Shown in pieces: positions 1 to 8,495 of a DNA stretch of 64,000 nt (positions are counted from its first letter, which is position 1; every line of letters starts with the position of its first letter). The position numbers and the translations under genes are program-made. The stretch spans positions 248,001-312,000 of the forward strand of contig NZ_LWBS01000109.1 of assembly GCF_001652265.1 (NCBI RefSeq). Direction: 5' to 3'. Below the pieces are notes generated by a model. The model saw nothing but the letters and a program-made list of their open reading frames with translations, made no database searches and had not been told where the DNA came from. This stretch comes from Rhizobium leguminosarum. Its GTDB lineage: Bacteria; Pseudomonadota; Alphaproteobacteria; Rhizobiales; Rhizobiaceae.

Positions 1-160
1 CCTTGCCGATGATATCGTCGCCATGGCGATCGGAACCCCCCTGCCCGCACTCTGCAAGGAGTTGATGGTGCTGATGACGGGGGCCATCGAAAACGGCGAA
101 GCGGCTGTTCCCGGACAGCTCTTCCTGCCTTTCGATATTCATATTTCCGAGAACATCTGA
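1..160 (+). CDS. C-terminal end of a probable LacI-type regulator (partial)
   Basis: The frame is open from the left edge and ends in TGA at 158-160, giving about 52 residues that finish LPFDIHISENI. That ending, a short helix followed by a hydrophobic strand with a polar tail, resembles the effector-binding domain of LacI/GalR-type regulators. The DNA-binding part lies outside the window. It runs in the same direction as the IolI-like isomerase 160 bp downstream, so it could control a sugar or cyclitol locus. The family call rests on a short tail and is tentative. Confidence 0.4.
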   Translation, partial: LADDIVAMAIGTPLPALCKELMVLMTGAIENGEAAVPGQLFLPFDIHISENI

Positions 161-321
161 GGTGTGATGGAATTCCATCATTCCGTTCGAAATTCTCTCA
201 GCAATGAAAGCCGGCGCCGGCGATGACGGATGGATTACGACGCGAATTCCGATAGAGATTCGCTGACCCATTCGCGAGGACCGCTCCGCCCTGATGCGGA
301 GATCAGGAGGAGATACCGATC

Positions 322-1134
322 ATGACTTCGATCCGTTTTGCGCTCAACCATATGGCCGCGCCGTCGCTTGCCATCGACGATTTTTTCGCGCTGGCCAAAT
401 CGCTCGGCATCGATGCCGTCGAGATCCGCAACGACCTTTCCGGCAATGCCATTCTCGACGGCACCAAACCTGAGGCGATCAAGGAGGCTGCCGCCCGCCA
501 TGGGCTGACGATCATCTCGATCAACGCCCTGCAGCGCTTCAACGAGTGGAACGTGACCCGGGCCGCCGAAGCGCAGGAACTGATCGATTATGCCGGCGCG
601 TCCGGCGCCAAGGCGCTCATCCTCGTTCCGAAGAACGACGGCACCGGCTGCGCCGATGGCGAACGGCAGGTCAATCTGCGTCAGTCTCTGGCTGCATTGA
701 AGCCGATGCTGGAGAAAGCCGGCATTATCGGTCTCGTCGAGCCGCTCGGTTTCGAGATCTGCTCGCTGCGCTCGAAGACCGAGGCGGCCGAGGCCATCAA
801 GGAGCTCGGTGCGCAGTCGATCTTCAGGCTCGTCCACGACACCTTCCACCATCATCTTGCCGGCGAAGCGGCGACCTTCCCTGAGCTGGCCGGCCTCGTT
901 CACATCTCCGGGGTCAGCGATTCTTCCGTTGCTGTTGCCGATATGCGCGATTCTCACCGCGTCCTGGTCGATGCCGACGATCTGCTCGACAATGCCGGGC
1001 AGGTCAGGGCGCTGCTGCAGGCGGGCTATAACGGCCCGTTCTCCTTCGAGCCCTTCGCGGCGGCGGTGCATGCGCTGAAGGACCCGGCCGCCGCGCTTCG
1101 CGCCAGCATGGATTATCTCAGCGCGCGGGTTTGA
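322..1134 (+). CDS. IolI-like TIM-barrel sugar isomerase/epimerase
   Basis: This is a 270-residue protein of the xylose-isomerase-like TIM-barrel (AP endonuclease 2) family. The N-terminal ALNH, the strand VEIRNDL and the stretch SINALQRFN follow the layout of 2-keto-myo-inositol isomerase IolI. Likely metal ligands are the Glu in PLGFE, the Asp/His pair in HDTFHHH, the His in HISG and the Glu in FEPF. Family members isomerise keto-inositols or related keto-sugars in the cytoplasm. The start has a strong ribosome-binding site (AGGAGGAG) about 10 bp upstream. No other inositol catabolic gene is visible, so the substrate is unproven. Confidence 0.8.
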   Translation: MTSIRFALNHMAAPSLAIDDFFALAKSLGIDAVEIRNDLSGNAILDGTKPEAIKEAAARHGLTIISINALQRFNEWNVTRAAEAQELIDYAGASGAKALILVPKNDGTGCADGERQVNLRQSLAALKPMLEKAGIIGLVEPLGFEICSLRSKTEAAEAIKELGAQSIFRLVHDTFHHHLAGEAATFPELAGLVHISGVSDSSVAVADMRDSHRVLVDADDLLDNAGQVRALLQAGYNGPFSFEPFAAAVHALKDPAAALRASMDYLSARV

Positions 1135-1198
1135 GATCTGGCAAAGCGTCGGCTGATACCGCCATTGGTGTCGGGACGGCGCGCAGGACGGTTGTCAC

Positions 1199-1224
1199 GA
1201 GAGGCCGCGCTGGCGCGGCCTCTC
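1199..1224. terminator. Bidirectional hairpin between convergent genes
   Basis: GAGAGGCCGCG, a 4-base loop and CGCGGCCTCTC form a perfect 11-bp stem between the ends of the isomerase gene and cobM. There is no long T run, so it is a probable rather than certain terminator for both. Confidence 0.6.
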
Positions 1225-1232
1225 GCCCGAAG

Positions 1233-1991
1233 CTACTCCCTGCCTCTGAACCGGCGCTGATAGGCCGGATCATAGAGTGAGCTCTCGCGAAAATCCTCGG
1301 CCGCGAGCGAAGGGCCGACGAAGATGATCGCCGTGCGTTCGATCGGTTCGGCCGCAACCTTTGCCTCGATATCGCCGAGCGTGCCGCGCAGGATGCGCTC
1401 GTCCGGCCAGGAGGCCTTGACGACGATTGCGACAGGGCAGTCGACGCCGTAAAGCGGCCTCAACTCTTCAACCACTTGCTTCAGTGCGTGGATGGCCAGA
1501 TGGATCGCCAGTGTGGCGCCCGTCGCGCCGAACTTCGCCAGTGTCTCGTCGTTCGGCATCGGTGACGCGCGGCCGGAAACGCGGGTCAGCACCAGGCTTT
1601 GCGCCACGGCCGGGATCGTCAGTTCGCGCCCGAGCGTCGAGGCTGCGGCGGCAAAGGCCGGAACGCCTGGCGTCATCGTATAGTCGATGCCATGTTTTTG
1701 CAGCCGGCGCACCTGTTCGGCGACCGCACTCCAGACGGAGAGATCGCCGGAATGCAGCCGGGCGACATCCTGGCCGGCCGCAGCGGCGCGAAGATATTCC
1801 GCCTCGATCTCGTCGAGCGACATCGGCGCCGTATCGACGATGCGTGCGCCCGGCGGACAATATTGCAGCAGTTCGGGCGAGACGATCGAGCCGGCATAAA
1901 GGCAGACCGGGCACCGGGCGATGAGATCGCGGCCACGCACCGTGATCAGATCCGCAGCACCTGGCCCCGCGCCGATGAAATGCACCGTCAT
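1233..1991 (-). CDS. cobM: Precorrin-4 C11-methyltransferase
   Basis: CobM moves a methyl group from S-adenosylmethionine to C11 of precorrin-4, giving precorrin-5, in aerobic cobalamin synthesis. The 252-residue protein has the tetrapyrrole-methylase fold: an N-terminal [14 protein letters not shown] loop, the [11 protein letters not shown]-binding stretch near residue 83, and MTPGVPAF near residue 106. Length matches the family. It is the last gene of the leftward cob cluster, 4 bp after the cobL stop, so it is almost certainly co-transcribed with cobL. Confidence 0.96.
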   Translation of the reverse strand: MTVHFIGAGPGAADLITVRGRDLIARCPVCLYAGSIVSPELLQYCPPGARIVDTAPMSLDEIEAEYLRAAAAGQDVARLHSGDLSVWSAVAEQVRRLQKHGIDYTMTPGVPAFAAAASTLGRELTIPAVAQSLVLTRVSGRASPMPNDETLAKFGATGATLAIHLAIHALKQVVEELRPLYGVDCPVAIVVKASWPDERILRGTLGDIEAKVAAEPIERTAIIFVGPSLAAEDFRESSLYDPAYQRRFRGRE

Positions 1992-1995
1992 CTCG

Positions 1996-3228
1996 TCATC
2001 CTTTCGTCCAGCGCCACTGCGTCACCGGCATGGCCGGCCGCCAGCCGCTCATGCTGCCGACGGGCTGGGCGCGCGATATTTCGATCCGCGTGAGGAAACC
2101 GCCGCGTTTGCCGTGTTCGGCGAGCAGTACCGCTTCCATCTCCAGCGTCACGGCATTGGCAACGAGCCGCCCTCCCCGCTTCAGCGCGGCAATCGCAGTA
2201 TCGACAACACCCGGTTCGCTGCCGCCACCGCCGAGGAAGACCGCATCTGGTTCCGGCAGGCCCTTCAGCGCGAGGGGTGCCGCACCTTCGACAACAGCAA
2301 GATGCGGCACGCCGAAGGCGGATGCATTGCGGGCGATCCGTGCGGCCCGTTCCGGCGATTGCTCGACGGCGATTGCCTTCAGGTTGGGATCGGCCAGCAT
2401 CCATTCAATGCCGATCGATCCCGAGCCTGCGCCGATATCCCAGAGCAGTTCGCCGTGACGCGGCGCGAGCGCCGAAAGCGTCATCGCCCGGATTTCACGT
2501 TTGGTGATCTGCCCATCGTGCTCGAACAGTTCGTCCTCGAGCCCGGTGGTGAAAGGCAGAATGCGCGCCCCCTCCCCTGCCGCGATATCGAGTGCGCAGA
2601 CATTCAGGGGATCGATGTCCAGGAGGTCGAAATCCGTCGCCGCCGCACTTCTTTGTCGTTCCCGAACACCGCCAAGCGCCTCGAGCACGGTAAGCCGCGA
2701 CTGACCGAAGCCAGCAGCCGTCAGCATAGCAGCCAGATCGCCAGGCCCCTTCTCGTCCGAGGTCAGCGCGATGATGCGCCGTCCGGGGTGCAGATGCGGC
2801 CGGATCAGGTCGAGTGGCCTTCCATGCAGCGAGATCGTCGCGACGTCCTGCAGCGGCCAGCCAAGGCGGGACGCGGCAAGGCTGAAGGCCGAGGGCGCGG
2901 GGATGGTGCACATCTCTTCCGCCGCCACATGGCGGGAGAGCGTTGCGCCGACGCCGTAGAGGAAGGGATCACCTGAGGCGAGCACGACAACCGGCGTGCC
3001 GCGCCTTTTAACGATAGCCTCGACCGAGCGCTCGAACGGGCTCTGCCAGGAAAGCCTTTCGCCTGTGATCAGCGATGCAGCAAGCGCGTGGTGGCGCGCG
3101 CCGCCGAAGACGGCAGGTGCGGTCGCGATCAGCCTCCTCGCCTCCTCGCCCAGCCCTTCTGGACCATCTTCGCCGATGCCGATAATAGTCAGCCAGCGCT
3201 GGCCGGACGCAGGAGTGACATCAGACAT
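1996..3228 (-). CDS. cobL: Precorrin-6Y C5,15-methyltransferase (decarboxylating)
   Basis: CobL methylates C5 and C15 of precorrin-6B (dihydro-precorrin-6) and removes the C12 acetate carboxyl, giving precorrin-8X. The 410-residue protein is a fusion: a CbiE-type tetrapyrrole methylase (about residues 12-200, with [10 protein letters not shown] and SGDPFLYG) and a CbiT-type Rossmann methyltransferase (about 215-400, with [13 protein letters not shown]). A longer upstream extension is open but runs into cobK and has no family match, so the ATG at 3228 is preferred. That ATG shares the CATG tetramer with the cobK start on the other strand. Confidence 0.95.
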   Translation of the reverse strand: MSDVTPASGQRWLTIIGIGEDGPEGLGEEARRLIATAPAVFGGARHHALAASLITGERLSWQSPFERSVEAIVKRRGTPVVVLASGDPFLYGVGATLSRHVAAEEMCTIPAPSAFSLAASRLGWPLQDVATISLHGRPLDLIRPHLHPGRRIIALTSDEKGPGDLAAMLTAAGFGQSRLTVLEALGGVRERQRSAAATDFDLLDIDPLNVCALDIAAGEGARILPFTTGLEDELFEHDGQITKREIRAMTLSALAPRHGELLWDIGAGSGSIGIEWMLADPNLKAIAVEQSPERAARIARNASAFGVPHLAVVEGAAPLALKGLPEPDAVFLGGGGSEPGVVDTAIAALKRGGRLVANAVTLEMEAVLLAEHGKRGGFLTRIEISRAQPVGSMSGWRPAMPVTQWRWTKG

Positions 3229-3997
3229 GGGAAGACCCCGCATCCTGATCCTTGGCGGCACCAGCGAGGCGCGGCTGCTGGCCGAGGCGCTCGCGGCGCG
3301 TGATGATTGCGATGTTTTGTTGTCGCTTGCCGGGCGCACCGAAAAACCGGCCACGCAGCCTGTTCCGGTTCGTATCGGCGGTTTCGGCGGCGCTGCCGCA
3401 CTTGCCGATTTCCTGAAGGCCGGCGGATATGACCTGTTGATCGACGCCACGCACCCCTTCGCCGAGCACATTTCGGCCAATGCCGCTTTTGCGGCCGAGA
3501 CCACCGGCATTGCTGCCATCGCTTTGCGTCGTCCCGAATGGCACCGCGGGCCGGGCGATCGCTGGCAGGTAGTGCAGAACATTCCGGCTGCCATCGAAGC
3601 GCTTGGCCCCTCCCCCCGCCAAGTCTTCCTGGCGACGGGTCGCCAGGGCGCACATCATGCGGAAGCCGCCCCGCAGCATCACTACCTCGTCCGCAGCGTC
3701 GATCCCGTCAAACCGCCGCTTGCGCTTGATAATGTCGAGTACATCCTCGATCGTGGTCCGTTCACGCTGGAAGGCGAATGCGATCTGCTGAGGCAGCACC
3801 ACATCGACGTCATCGTTGCCAAGAACAGCGGTGGTGCCGCCACCTATGCGAAGATCGAGGCAGCCCGCCTGCTCGGCATCGAGGTGATGATGGTCGCGCG
3901 CGCGCCGGCCCCGATGGTCAAGGCGGTCGACACTATCGAGGCGGCGCTGGCGGTGATCGATCACCTGTTCCCCCCCGCCATGAAGCGCGGCGTATAG
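3227..3997 (+). CDS. cobK: Precorrin-6A reductase
   Basis: CobK uses NADPH to reduce precorrin-6A to precorrin-6B. The 256-residue protein starts [20 protein letters not shown], the usual CobK/CbiJ N-terminal Rossmann-like segment, and has DATHPFAE near residue 76 and LATGRQG near 137. It is the only cob gene here on the plus strand. An AGGAG lies about 11 bp before its ATG, inside the cobL coding sequence. The start codon overlaps that of cobL within CATG, and its last 37 bp overlap the 3' end of cobJ. It must therefore be transcribed from a promoter inside cobL. Confidence 0.95.
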   Translation: MGRPRILILGGTSEARLLAEALAARDDCDVLLSLAGRTEKPATQPVPVRIGGFGGAAALADFLKAGGYDLLIDATHPFAEHISANAAFAAETTGIAAIALRRPEWHRGPGDRWQVVQNIPAAIEALGPSPRQVFLATGRQGAHHAEAAPQHHYLVRSVDPVKPPLALDNVEYILDRGPFTLEGECDLLRQHHIDVIVAKNSGGAATYAKIEAARLLGIEVMMVARAPAPMVKAVDTIEAALAVIDHLFPPAMKRGV

Positions 3998-4725
3998 ACG
4001 AGGTCCAGCCGGCCTGGCCGCGCGACGATGCGTGTCTCGGCCGAGCCGATGATGATGCAGGTCGCCATATCGGCAATCGACGCATCTGCCTGCGACAGCT
4101 GCTGGACGGCGATACGTTCGTCCGGCCGCCCGGCTGCCCGTCCGAAAATAACCGGTGTTGCTGCAGGCAGATGGTCGCGCAACAGCTTGAAGGCTTCGCC
4201 GAGCTGCCAGGGCCGTGCCCGGCTGATCGGATTATAGAGGGCGATGACAAAACCTGCCTTTGCCGCCAATACAAGACGGTTTTCTATTATATTCCAAGGC
4301 TTTAGATTGTCAGATAGCGATATGGCGCAGAAGTCGTGGCCAAGCGGAGCGCCGGCTCTTGCCGCCACTGCCAGCATCGCCGTGATGCCGGGCAGGATGA
4401 TGAGATCGACCGCGCGCCATGCGGCCGGCCCGTTCTCGATCGCCTCGCAGACCGCGGCCGCCATGGCGAAGACGCCGGGGTCGCCGCCGGAGACAACGCA
4501 GACCTTGGCGCCATCCGCTGCCATGGCGAGTGCGGCCCCTGCCCTGCCGAGCTCCTCGCGATTGTCCGAGGCATGCCGCAGCTGATCGTGGCGGAGCTGC
4601 AGTCTGTCGAGATAAGGTCCGTAGCCGAAGAAATCCGTCGCCGCATCGACAGCAGCCAAAGCTTCCGGCGTCATCTGCTCGGGGTTGCCGGGACCGGTGC
4701 CGATCACGAAAAGCCTGCCGCTCAT
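3961..4725 (-). CDS. cobJ: Precorrin-3B C17-methyltransferase
   Basis: CobJ methylates C17 of precorrin-3B and drives ring contraction to precorrin-4. The 254-residue protein has the methylase N-terminus FVIGTGPGN, the SGGDPGVFAM SAM loop near residue 80, a PGITAM segment and the NPISRARPWQ motif near 180 that is typical of CobJ/CbiH. It starts in a 4-bp overlap with the cobI stop, consistent with translational coupling. Its 3' end overlaps cobK convergently by 37 bp. Confidence 0.96.
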   Translation of the reverse strand: MSGRLFVIGTGPGNPEQMTPEALAAVDAATDFFGYGPYLDRLQLRHDQLRHASDNREELGRAGAALAMAADGAKVCVVSGGDPGVFAMAAAVCEAIENGPAAWRAVDLIILPGITAMLAVAARAGAPLGHDFCAISLSDNLKPWNIIENRLVLAAKAGFVIALYNPISRARPWQLGEAFKLLRDHLPAATPVIFGRAAGRPDERIAVQQLSQADASIADMATCIIIGSAETRIVARPGRLDLVYTPRFMAGGNR

Positions 4726-5453
4726 CGGCTGCCCTCCCAGCCCGGCACCAGCACGAGCGAAAAATACGGTGCATCGCCGTCGGTCCTGTCGGCAAGCTTT
4801 TCCATCGCCGCATTCGCCATGGTGCCGCGCTCGACATAGACGGCTTCGGCAAGCCGGCCGGCCGCTGCCAGTGCCCGGCGGATCTTCGGCAGATTACGGC
4901 CGACCTTCATGATGACGGCGGCTTGCGTATCGGCAAGGCGGCGCGTCAGCTCGGTCTCGGCCATCGTACCGGGCAGTACGGTAAGCACGTCGTCGCCTTG
5001 AACGATCGGCATGCCGGCCAGCGACCAGCAGCCCGACATGGCGCTGATGCCCGGGATCACTTCCGTCGTGTAGCGCGTGGAAAGCCTGACATGCAGGTGC
5101 ATATAGGAGCCGTAGAAGAGCGGATCGCCTTCGCTGAGAACGGCGACAGTCAGTCCGGCATCGAGATGCCCGGCAACAGCTTTGGCAGACAGATCGTAGA
5201 ATTGGGTGATCAGCCTCTGGTAGCGTTCGTCGTTCTTGTCGATTTCGGTCGTCACCGGATAATAGAGCGGCAGCAGCGTCACCCCGGATTTCAGCAGCGG
5301 CTCGACGATCGCCTTGCCGTTGCCGCCCCTGCCCTGCTTGGCGAAATAGGCGATCACATCAGCGCTTTCGATGGCGCGGACGGCCTTGATGGTCAGGAGC
5401 TCCGGATCGCCGGGACCTGTGCCGACGCCGATGAGACGGCCGCTTGTCGTCAT
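4722..5453 (-). CDS. cobI: Precorrin-2 C20-methyltransferase
   Basis: CobI methylates C20 of precorrin-2 to give precorrin-3A. The 243-residue protein begins MTTSGRLIGVGTGPGDPELL and has SEGDPLFYGSYMH near residue 110 and IPGISAMSG near 137, matching the CobI/CbiL family in sequence and length. An open frame continues upstream into cobH but has no family resemblance. The ATG at 5453 overlaps the cobH stop as ATGA, giving tight coupling. Confidence 0.96.
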   Translation of the reverse strand: MTTSGRLIGVGTGPGDPELLTIKAVRAIESADVIAYFAKQGRGGNGKAIVEPLLKSGVTLLPLYYPVTTEIDKNDERYQRLITQFYDLSAKAVAGHLDAGLTVAVLSEGDPLFYGSYMHLHVRLSTRYTTEVIPGISAMSGCWSLAGMPIVQGDDVLTVLPGTMAETELTRRLADTQAAVIMKVGRNLPKIRRALAAAGRLAEAVYVERGTMANAAMEKLADRTDGDAPYFSLVLVPGWEGSR

Positions 5454-6082
5454 AGGCCTGGCCTCGCCAATGCATTGATGGCGGCTGCGGTCATCGCGCT
5501 GCCGCCGAGCCGGGCGCGGACGATGGCAAAGGGTACGCCGTAGGAATTTTCCGCCAATGCATCCTTCGATTCCGCTGCGCCGACGAAGCCCACGGGCATG
5601 CCGAGGATCGCTGCGGGTTTCGGGGCGCCGTCGCGCAGGAGTTCGAGCAGATGGAAGAGCGCTGTCGGTGCATTGCCGATCGCGACAACGCTGCCGCCGA
5701 GCCGGTCGAGCCAGAGATGCATGGCGGCAGCCGAGCGCGTATTGCCGGTCTCGCGCGCAAGCTCCGGTGTCGCGGGATCGCGCAGCGTGCAGATCACCTC
5801 GTTCAGCGCCGGCAGCCGCGCCCGGGTCACACCCTGGGATACCATTTCCGCGTCGCAGAAGATCGGCGCCCCACCCTTCAGCGCGTTGCGCGCCGCGCTG
5901 ACGAAATCGGCGGAGAACCGGAAATGCTCGGCCGCCTCGACCAGCCCGCAGGCATGGATCATGCGCACGGCGATTTCGGCTTGATCGTCGGTGAAACGCG
6001 AAAGATCGGCCTCGGCACGGATAATGGCAAAGGAACGCTCGTAGATCGCATCGCCGCTGCGGATATAATCGTAGTCTGGCAT
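5450..6082 (-). CDS. cobH: Precorrin-8X methylmutase
   Basis: CobH moves the C11 methyl group of precorrin-8X to C12, forming hydrogenobyrinic acid. The 210-residue protein is full length. The catalytic His lies in MIHACG near residue 43, and the conserved CDAEMV, ETGNTRSA and NAPTALF stretches are present. It starts 2 bp after the cobG stop and overlaps the cobI start by 4 bp. Confidence 0.97.
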   Translation of the reverse strand: MPDYDYIRSGDAIYERSFAIIRAEADLSRFTDDQAEIAVRMIHACGLVEAAEHFRFSADFVSAARNALKGGAPIFCDAEMVSQGVTRARLPALNEVICTLRDPATPELARETGNTRSAAAMHLWLDRLGGSVVAIGNAPTALFHLLELLRDGAPKPAAILGMPVGFVGAAESKDALAENSYGVPFAIVRARLGGSAMTAAAINALARPGL

Positions 6083-6084
6083 TC

Positions 6085-7467
6085 CTATTCCTGTCGCAGC
6101 GCCTTTGAAACGCCGGTTGCGCCAAGCCGTGTAAGGCAGGCGGCGGTCGATTCGCCAGCGTCTTTGTTGTCTTCGATGGACCGGGCGAGCCTCTCTATAG
6201 CGAAATCGATCCGACCGCCAGCGATCCGTTCGTCTGGCTGATCCGCAGCAAGCCCATTGAGAATGAGGCCATAACCCTCCGCCGAGCCCGTCAGGGTCAG
6301 CGCCGGCCGGGCATGAGCGCAGCCCTTGGCGCAGCCGGACAGATGCAGCGTCAGCGAACCGTCGAAGAGGGCAGGTGCCGCGGCAATGAGGCGGCGGGCC
6401 AGGGTCCGCGTCTCGTAGAAAGCCGAACCGCAGGCGCCGGCGCCGGCGCAGGCGGCGATATGCTCGGTATTCTCGCCAGGCTCGGTGCTGAAGCCATGTC
6501 CGACGGCGGCCACCTGCATAGCCGGCACGGTATCGGCGGAAAGCCCGATGAGGAAGAAGCCACGACCGGGCGCAAGCCGGATGGCGATTGCGCCACGGGC
6601 TTTTGCCAGGTCAAGCAAAGCGATCAGATCGGACGCTCTCATCTGCCCGAATTCCGGCCTGACGCCGAGTATGATTTTGCCGTCCTCAAGCCTGTGCGTG
6701 CCGGCAAGCTTTATCCCTGCTGCGCAGGACGGATTGAACTGTATGCCATCCATCGCCGGAAAACGCGCCCGCAGAAGCGCCGGATCGATATCCCGTGCAC
6801 GCCTGCCCTGCCCAAGGGTCGCCAACAGGCTCAGGATTTCGCCGACGGCCGATATTGCAGCCTCTGCAGGACCGATCGCGACTGGCATGGCAGTTTCACC
6901 GTCGCCATTGATCGCGACAAGCCAATCTGTGTGGGATTGAGCAACGACACGAATATCGGCGGAGACTGCTGACAAGCCGAAGGTTCCACCACCGTCGACG
7001 ACGAGCGAAAGCTTCGGCGCGAGCCGCGGCGAGGTGAGCAGATCGTGGAGCGTGCTGCGCAAGGCCATTTCCATTGCGGCCGCATCGCTTATTTCTTCCG
7101 GGTCGATGCCGTGCAGCGGCGATGTCTCGATCGCTGGTCCGTCCGGAACGATGATCCCGGCGGCATCGATATCGGCGGCGAGCTGTCCGACGGTCTCGGC
7201 GCGCAGCCCGCGGATCTGCAGATTGCCGCGCCCGGTGATTTCCAGAATGCCGTTTCCATGGGCCGCGGCTGCGCGAGCAAGGTTTGCGAATTGTGATAGC
7301 GTCAACGCGCCACCGGCCGGCCGCAGCCGGACCAGCAAGCCGTCGCCGGTCGACATGGGCGCGGCAAGGGCGGGGCAGGCGCCGCGCCTACGCATCTCCA
7401 TCGTCGGGCGACCGTGCCGATCCGCCTCGCCTGTCCTGTCGCTCGCCTTTGCGGCCTTGATGCTCAT
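6085..7467 (-). CDS. cobG: Precorrin-3B synthase
   Basis: CobG is the oxygen-dependent iron-sulfur enzyme that hydroxylates precorrin-3A at C20 and forms the gamma-lactone. Its presence marks this as the aerobic cobalamin route. The 460-residue protein resembles sulfite/nitrite reductases: two ferredoxin-like halves and a 4Fe-4S cysteine set in ACAGAGACGSAF and SGCAKGCAH in the C-terminal half. The ATG at 7467 is chosen because AGAGGA sits about 7 bp before it; an ATG at 7485 would add six residues. Confidence 0.95.
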   Translation of the reverse strand: MSIKAAKASDRTGEADRHGRPTMEMRRRGACPALAAPMSTGDGLLVRLRPAGGALTLSQFANLARAAAAHGNGILEITGRGNLQIRGLRAETVGQLAADIDAAGIIVPDGPAIETSPLHGIDPEEISDAAAMEMALRSTLHDLLTSPRLAPKLSLVVDGGGTFGLSAVSADIRVVAQSHTDWLVAINGDGETAMPVAIGPAEAAISAVGEILSLLATLGQGRRARDIDPALLRARFPAMDGIQFNPSCAAGIKLAGTHRLEDGKIILGVRPEFGQMRASDLIALLDLAKARGAIAIRLAPGRGFFLIGLSADTVPAMQVAAVGHGFSTEPGENTEHIAACAGAGACGSAFYETRTLARRLIAAAPALFDGSLTLHLSGCAKGCAHARPALTLTGSAEGYGLILNGLAADQPDERIAGGRIDFAIERLARSIEDNKDAGESTAACLTRLGATGVSKALRQE

Positions 7468-7537
7468 TCTCGATCCTCTGATCATTTCTTACATGATCGC
7501 GGCCGACCCGGCAAAGCTGATGGAAAGGCTCGAACCG

Positions 7538-8302
7538 CTATTCCTCGAAATCCCGTCCCTTGCGCAGGAGATAGATGTCCATGATCCATCCGTGCCGTTG
7601 CCTGGCCTCGGCCCTGAGCGTCAGAATGTCGGTGGCGATGTCGCCAAGTCGCCCTGCTCTGACGATCTCGTCCTTGGTGCCGAGATAGGCGCCCCAGAAG
7701 ATCTCGGCATCGGGATCGTCGATCTTGGCAAAAGCCTGTTCGCCGTCAAGCATGACGACGGTGCTGTCAGTCAGAAGCCCGTCCTGCGCCAGCCTGCGCC
7801 CTGTGGTGATCTCGATCGGTTTGCCGACGAGGTTGACCGGGATTTTGTGGCTGGCCGCCAGCGCCTGGATGCTGGTGATGCCGGGAATGACGCTGTAATC
7901 GAAATCCAGGCGGCCCTCCTGGCGCACGCGTTCGATGATGCGGATCGTGCTGTCGTAGAGACTGGGATCACCCCAGACGAGAAAGGCGCCGCTGCCATCA
8001 TCCGGGAGACCGGAGATCAGCTCTCCATAGATGCGGGCGATCTCGCCGTGCCAGGTATCGACGCTCTGCACATAGGTCTTGTCTGTCGTCTGCCTTTGCG
8101 GCACCGCGAATTCTGAAATCCTGCCAGCCGGCCGCGTGATATAGCGTTCGCAGATATCCCGCCGGATCTCGGCGAGCTCTTCCTTGCCGGCGCCCTTGAC
8201 CGGCAGGAAAACCACGTCGGCGGCGTTCATCGCGTTGATCGCCTGTATGGTGAGGTGCTCCGGGTTGCCCGTGCCGATGCCGATGATATGGATATGCTTC
8301 AA
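7538..8302 (-). CDS. cobF: Precorrin-6A synthase (deacetylating)
   Basis: CobF methylates C1 of precorrin-5 and releases the extruded acetyl group, giving precorrin-6A. The 254-residue product reads KHIHIIGIGTGNPEHLTIQA at its N-terminus and has GDPSLYDST near the SAM site and IPGITSIQALA, as expected for CobF. A TTG start at 8302 is preferred because GGGGAG lies 7 bp upstream and the family N-terminus begins there; an in-frame ATG at 8386 would add 28 unrelated residues and run through the parS palindrome. It is first in the leftward cob cluster and faces repA across about 190 bp. Confidence 0.92.
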   Translation of the reverse strand: MKHIHIIGIGTGNPEHLTIQAINAMNAADVVFLPVKGAGKEELAEIRRDICERYITRPAGRISEFAVPQRQTTDKTYVQSVDTWHGEIARIYGELISGLPDDGSGAFLVWGDPSLYDSTIRIIERVRQEGRLDFDYSVIPGITSIQALAASHKIPVNLVGKPIEITTGRRLAQDGLLTDSTVVMLDGEQAFAKIDDPDAEIFWGAYLGTKDEIVRAGRLGDIATDILTLRAEARQRHGWIMDIYLLRKGRDFEE

Positions 8303-8371
8303 GCGGATACTCCCCGTTGAGTCCTGGCGGTCTTGCCGAAAAAGCCTCGTCGTCGCAAGGGCAGAACGGGA

Positions 8372-8387
8372 GTTGGCCGCGGCCAAC
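8372..8387. promoter_or_regulatory. parS-like centromere site upstream of repA
   Basis: GTTGGCCGCGGCCAAC is a perfect 16-bp palindrome fitting the repABC parS consensus GTT-N4-GC-N4-AAC, the RepB binding site. It lies between cobF and repA, in the cobF leader, and the same 16-mer recurs inside repB at 9748-9763. Confidence 0.85.
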
Positions 8388-8495
8388 CGGGCCTGTGGGC
8401 GGCACCTGAGCCCTATTGTTGCTGCAAATCCCGAATCGTGTCACTTTCGATACGCTTTTTGACGCTATGTTGAAAGAAAAGCGCATCGAAAAGGA

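Noticed and set aside
3229..3594. An N-terminal extension of CobL by about 120 codons
   Set aside because: It would lie entirely inside cobK; the family N-terminus begins at the ATG at 3228.
8303..8386. ATG start of CobF at 8386
   Set aside because: It adds 28 residues unlike the family and reads through parS, while TTG at 8302 has a good ribosome-binding site.
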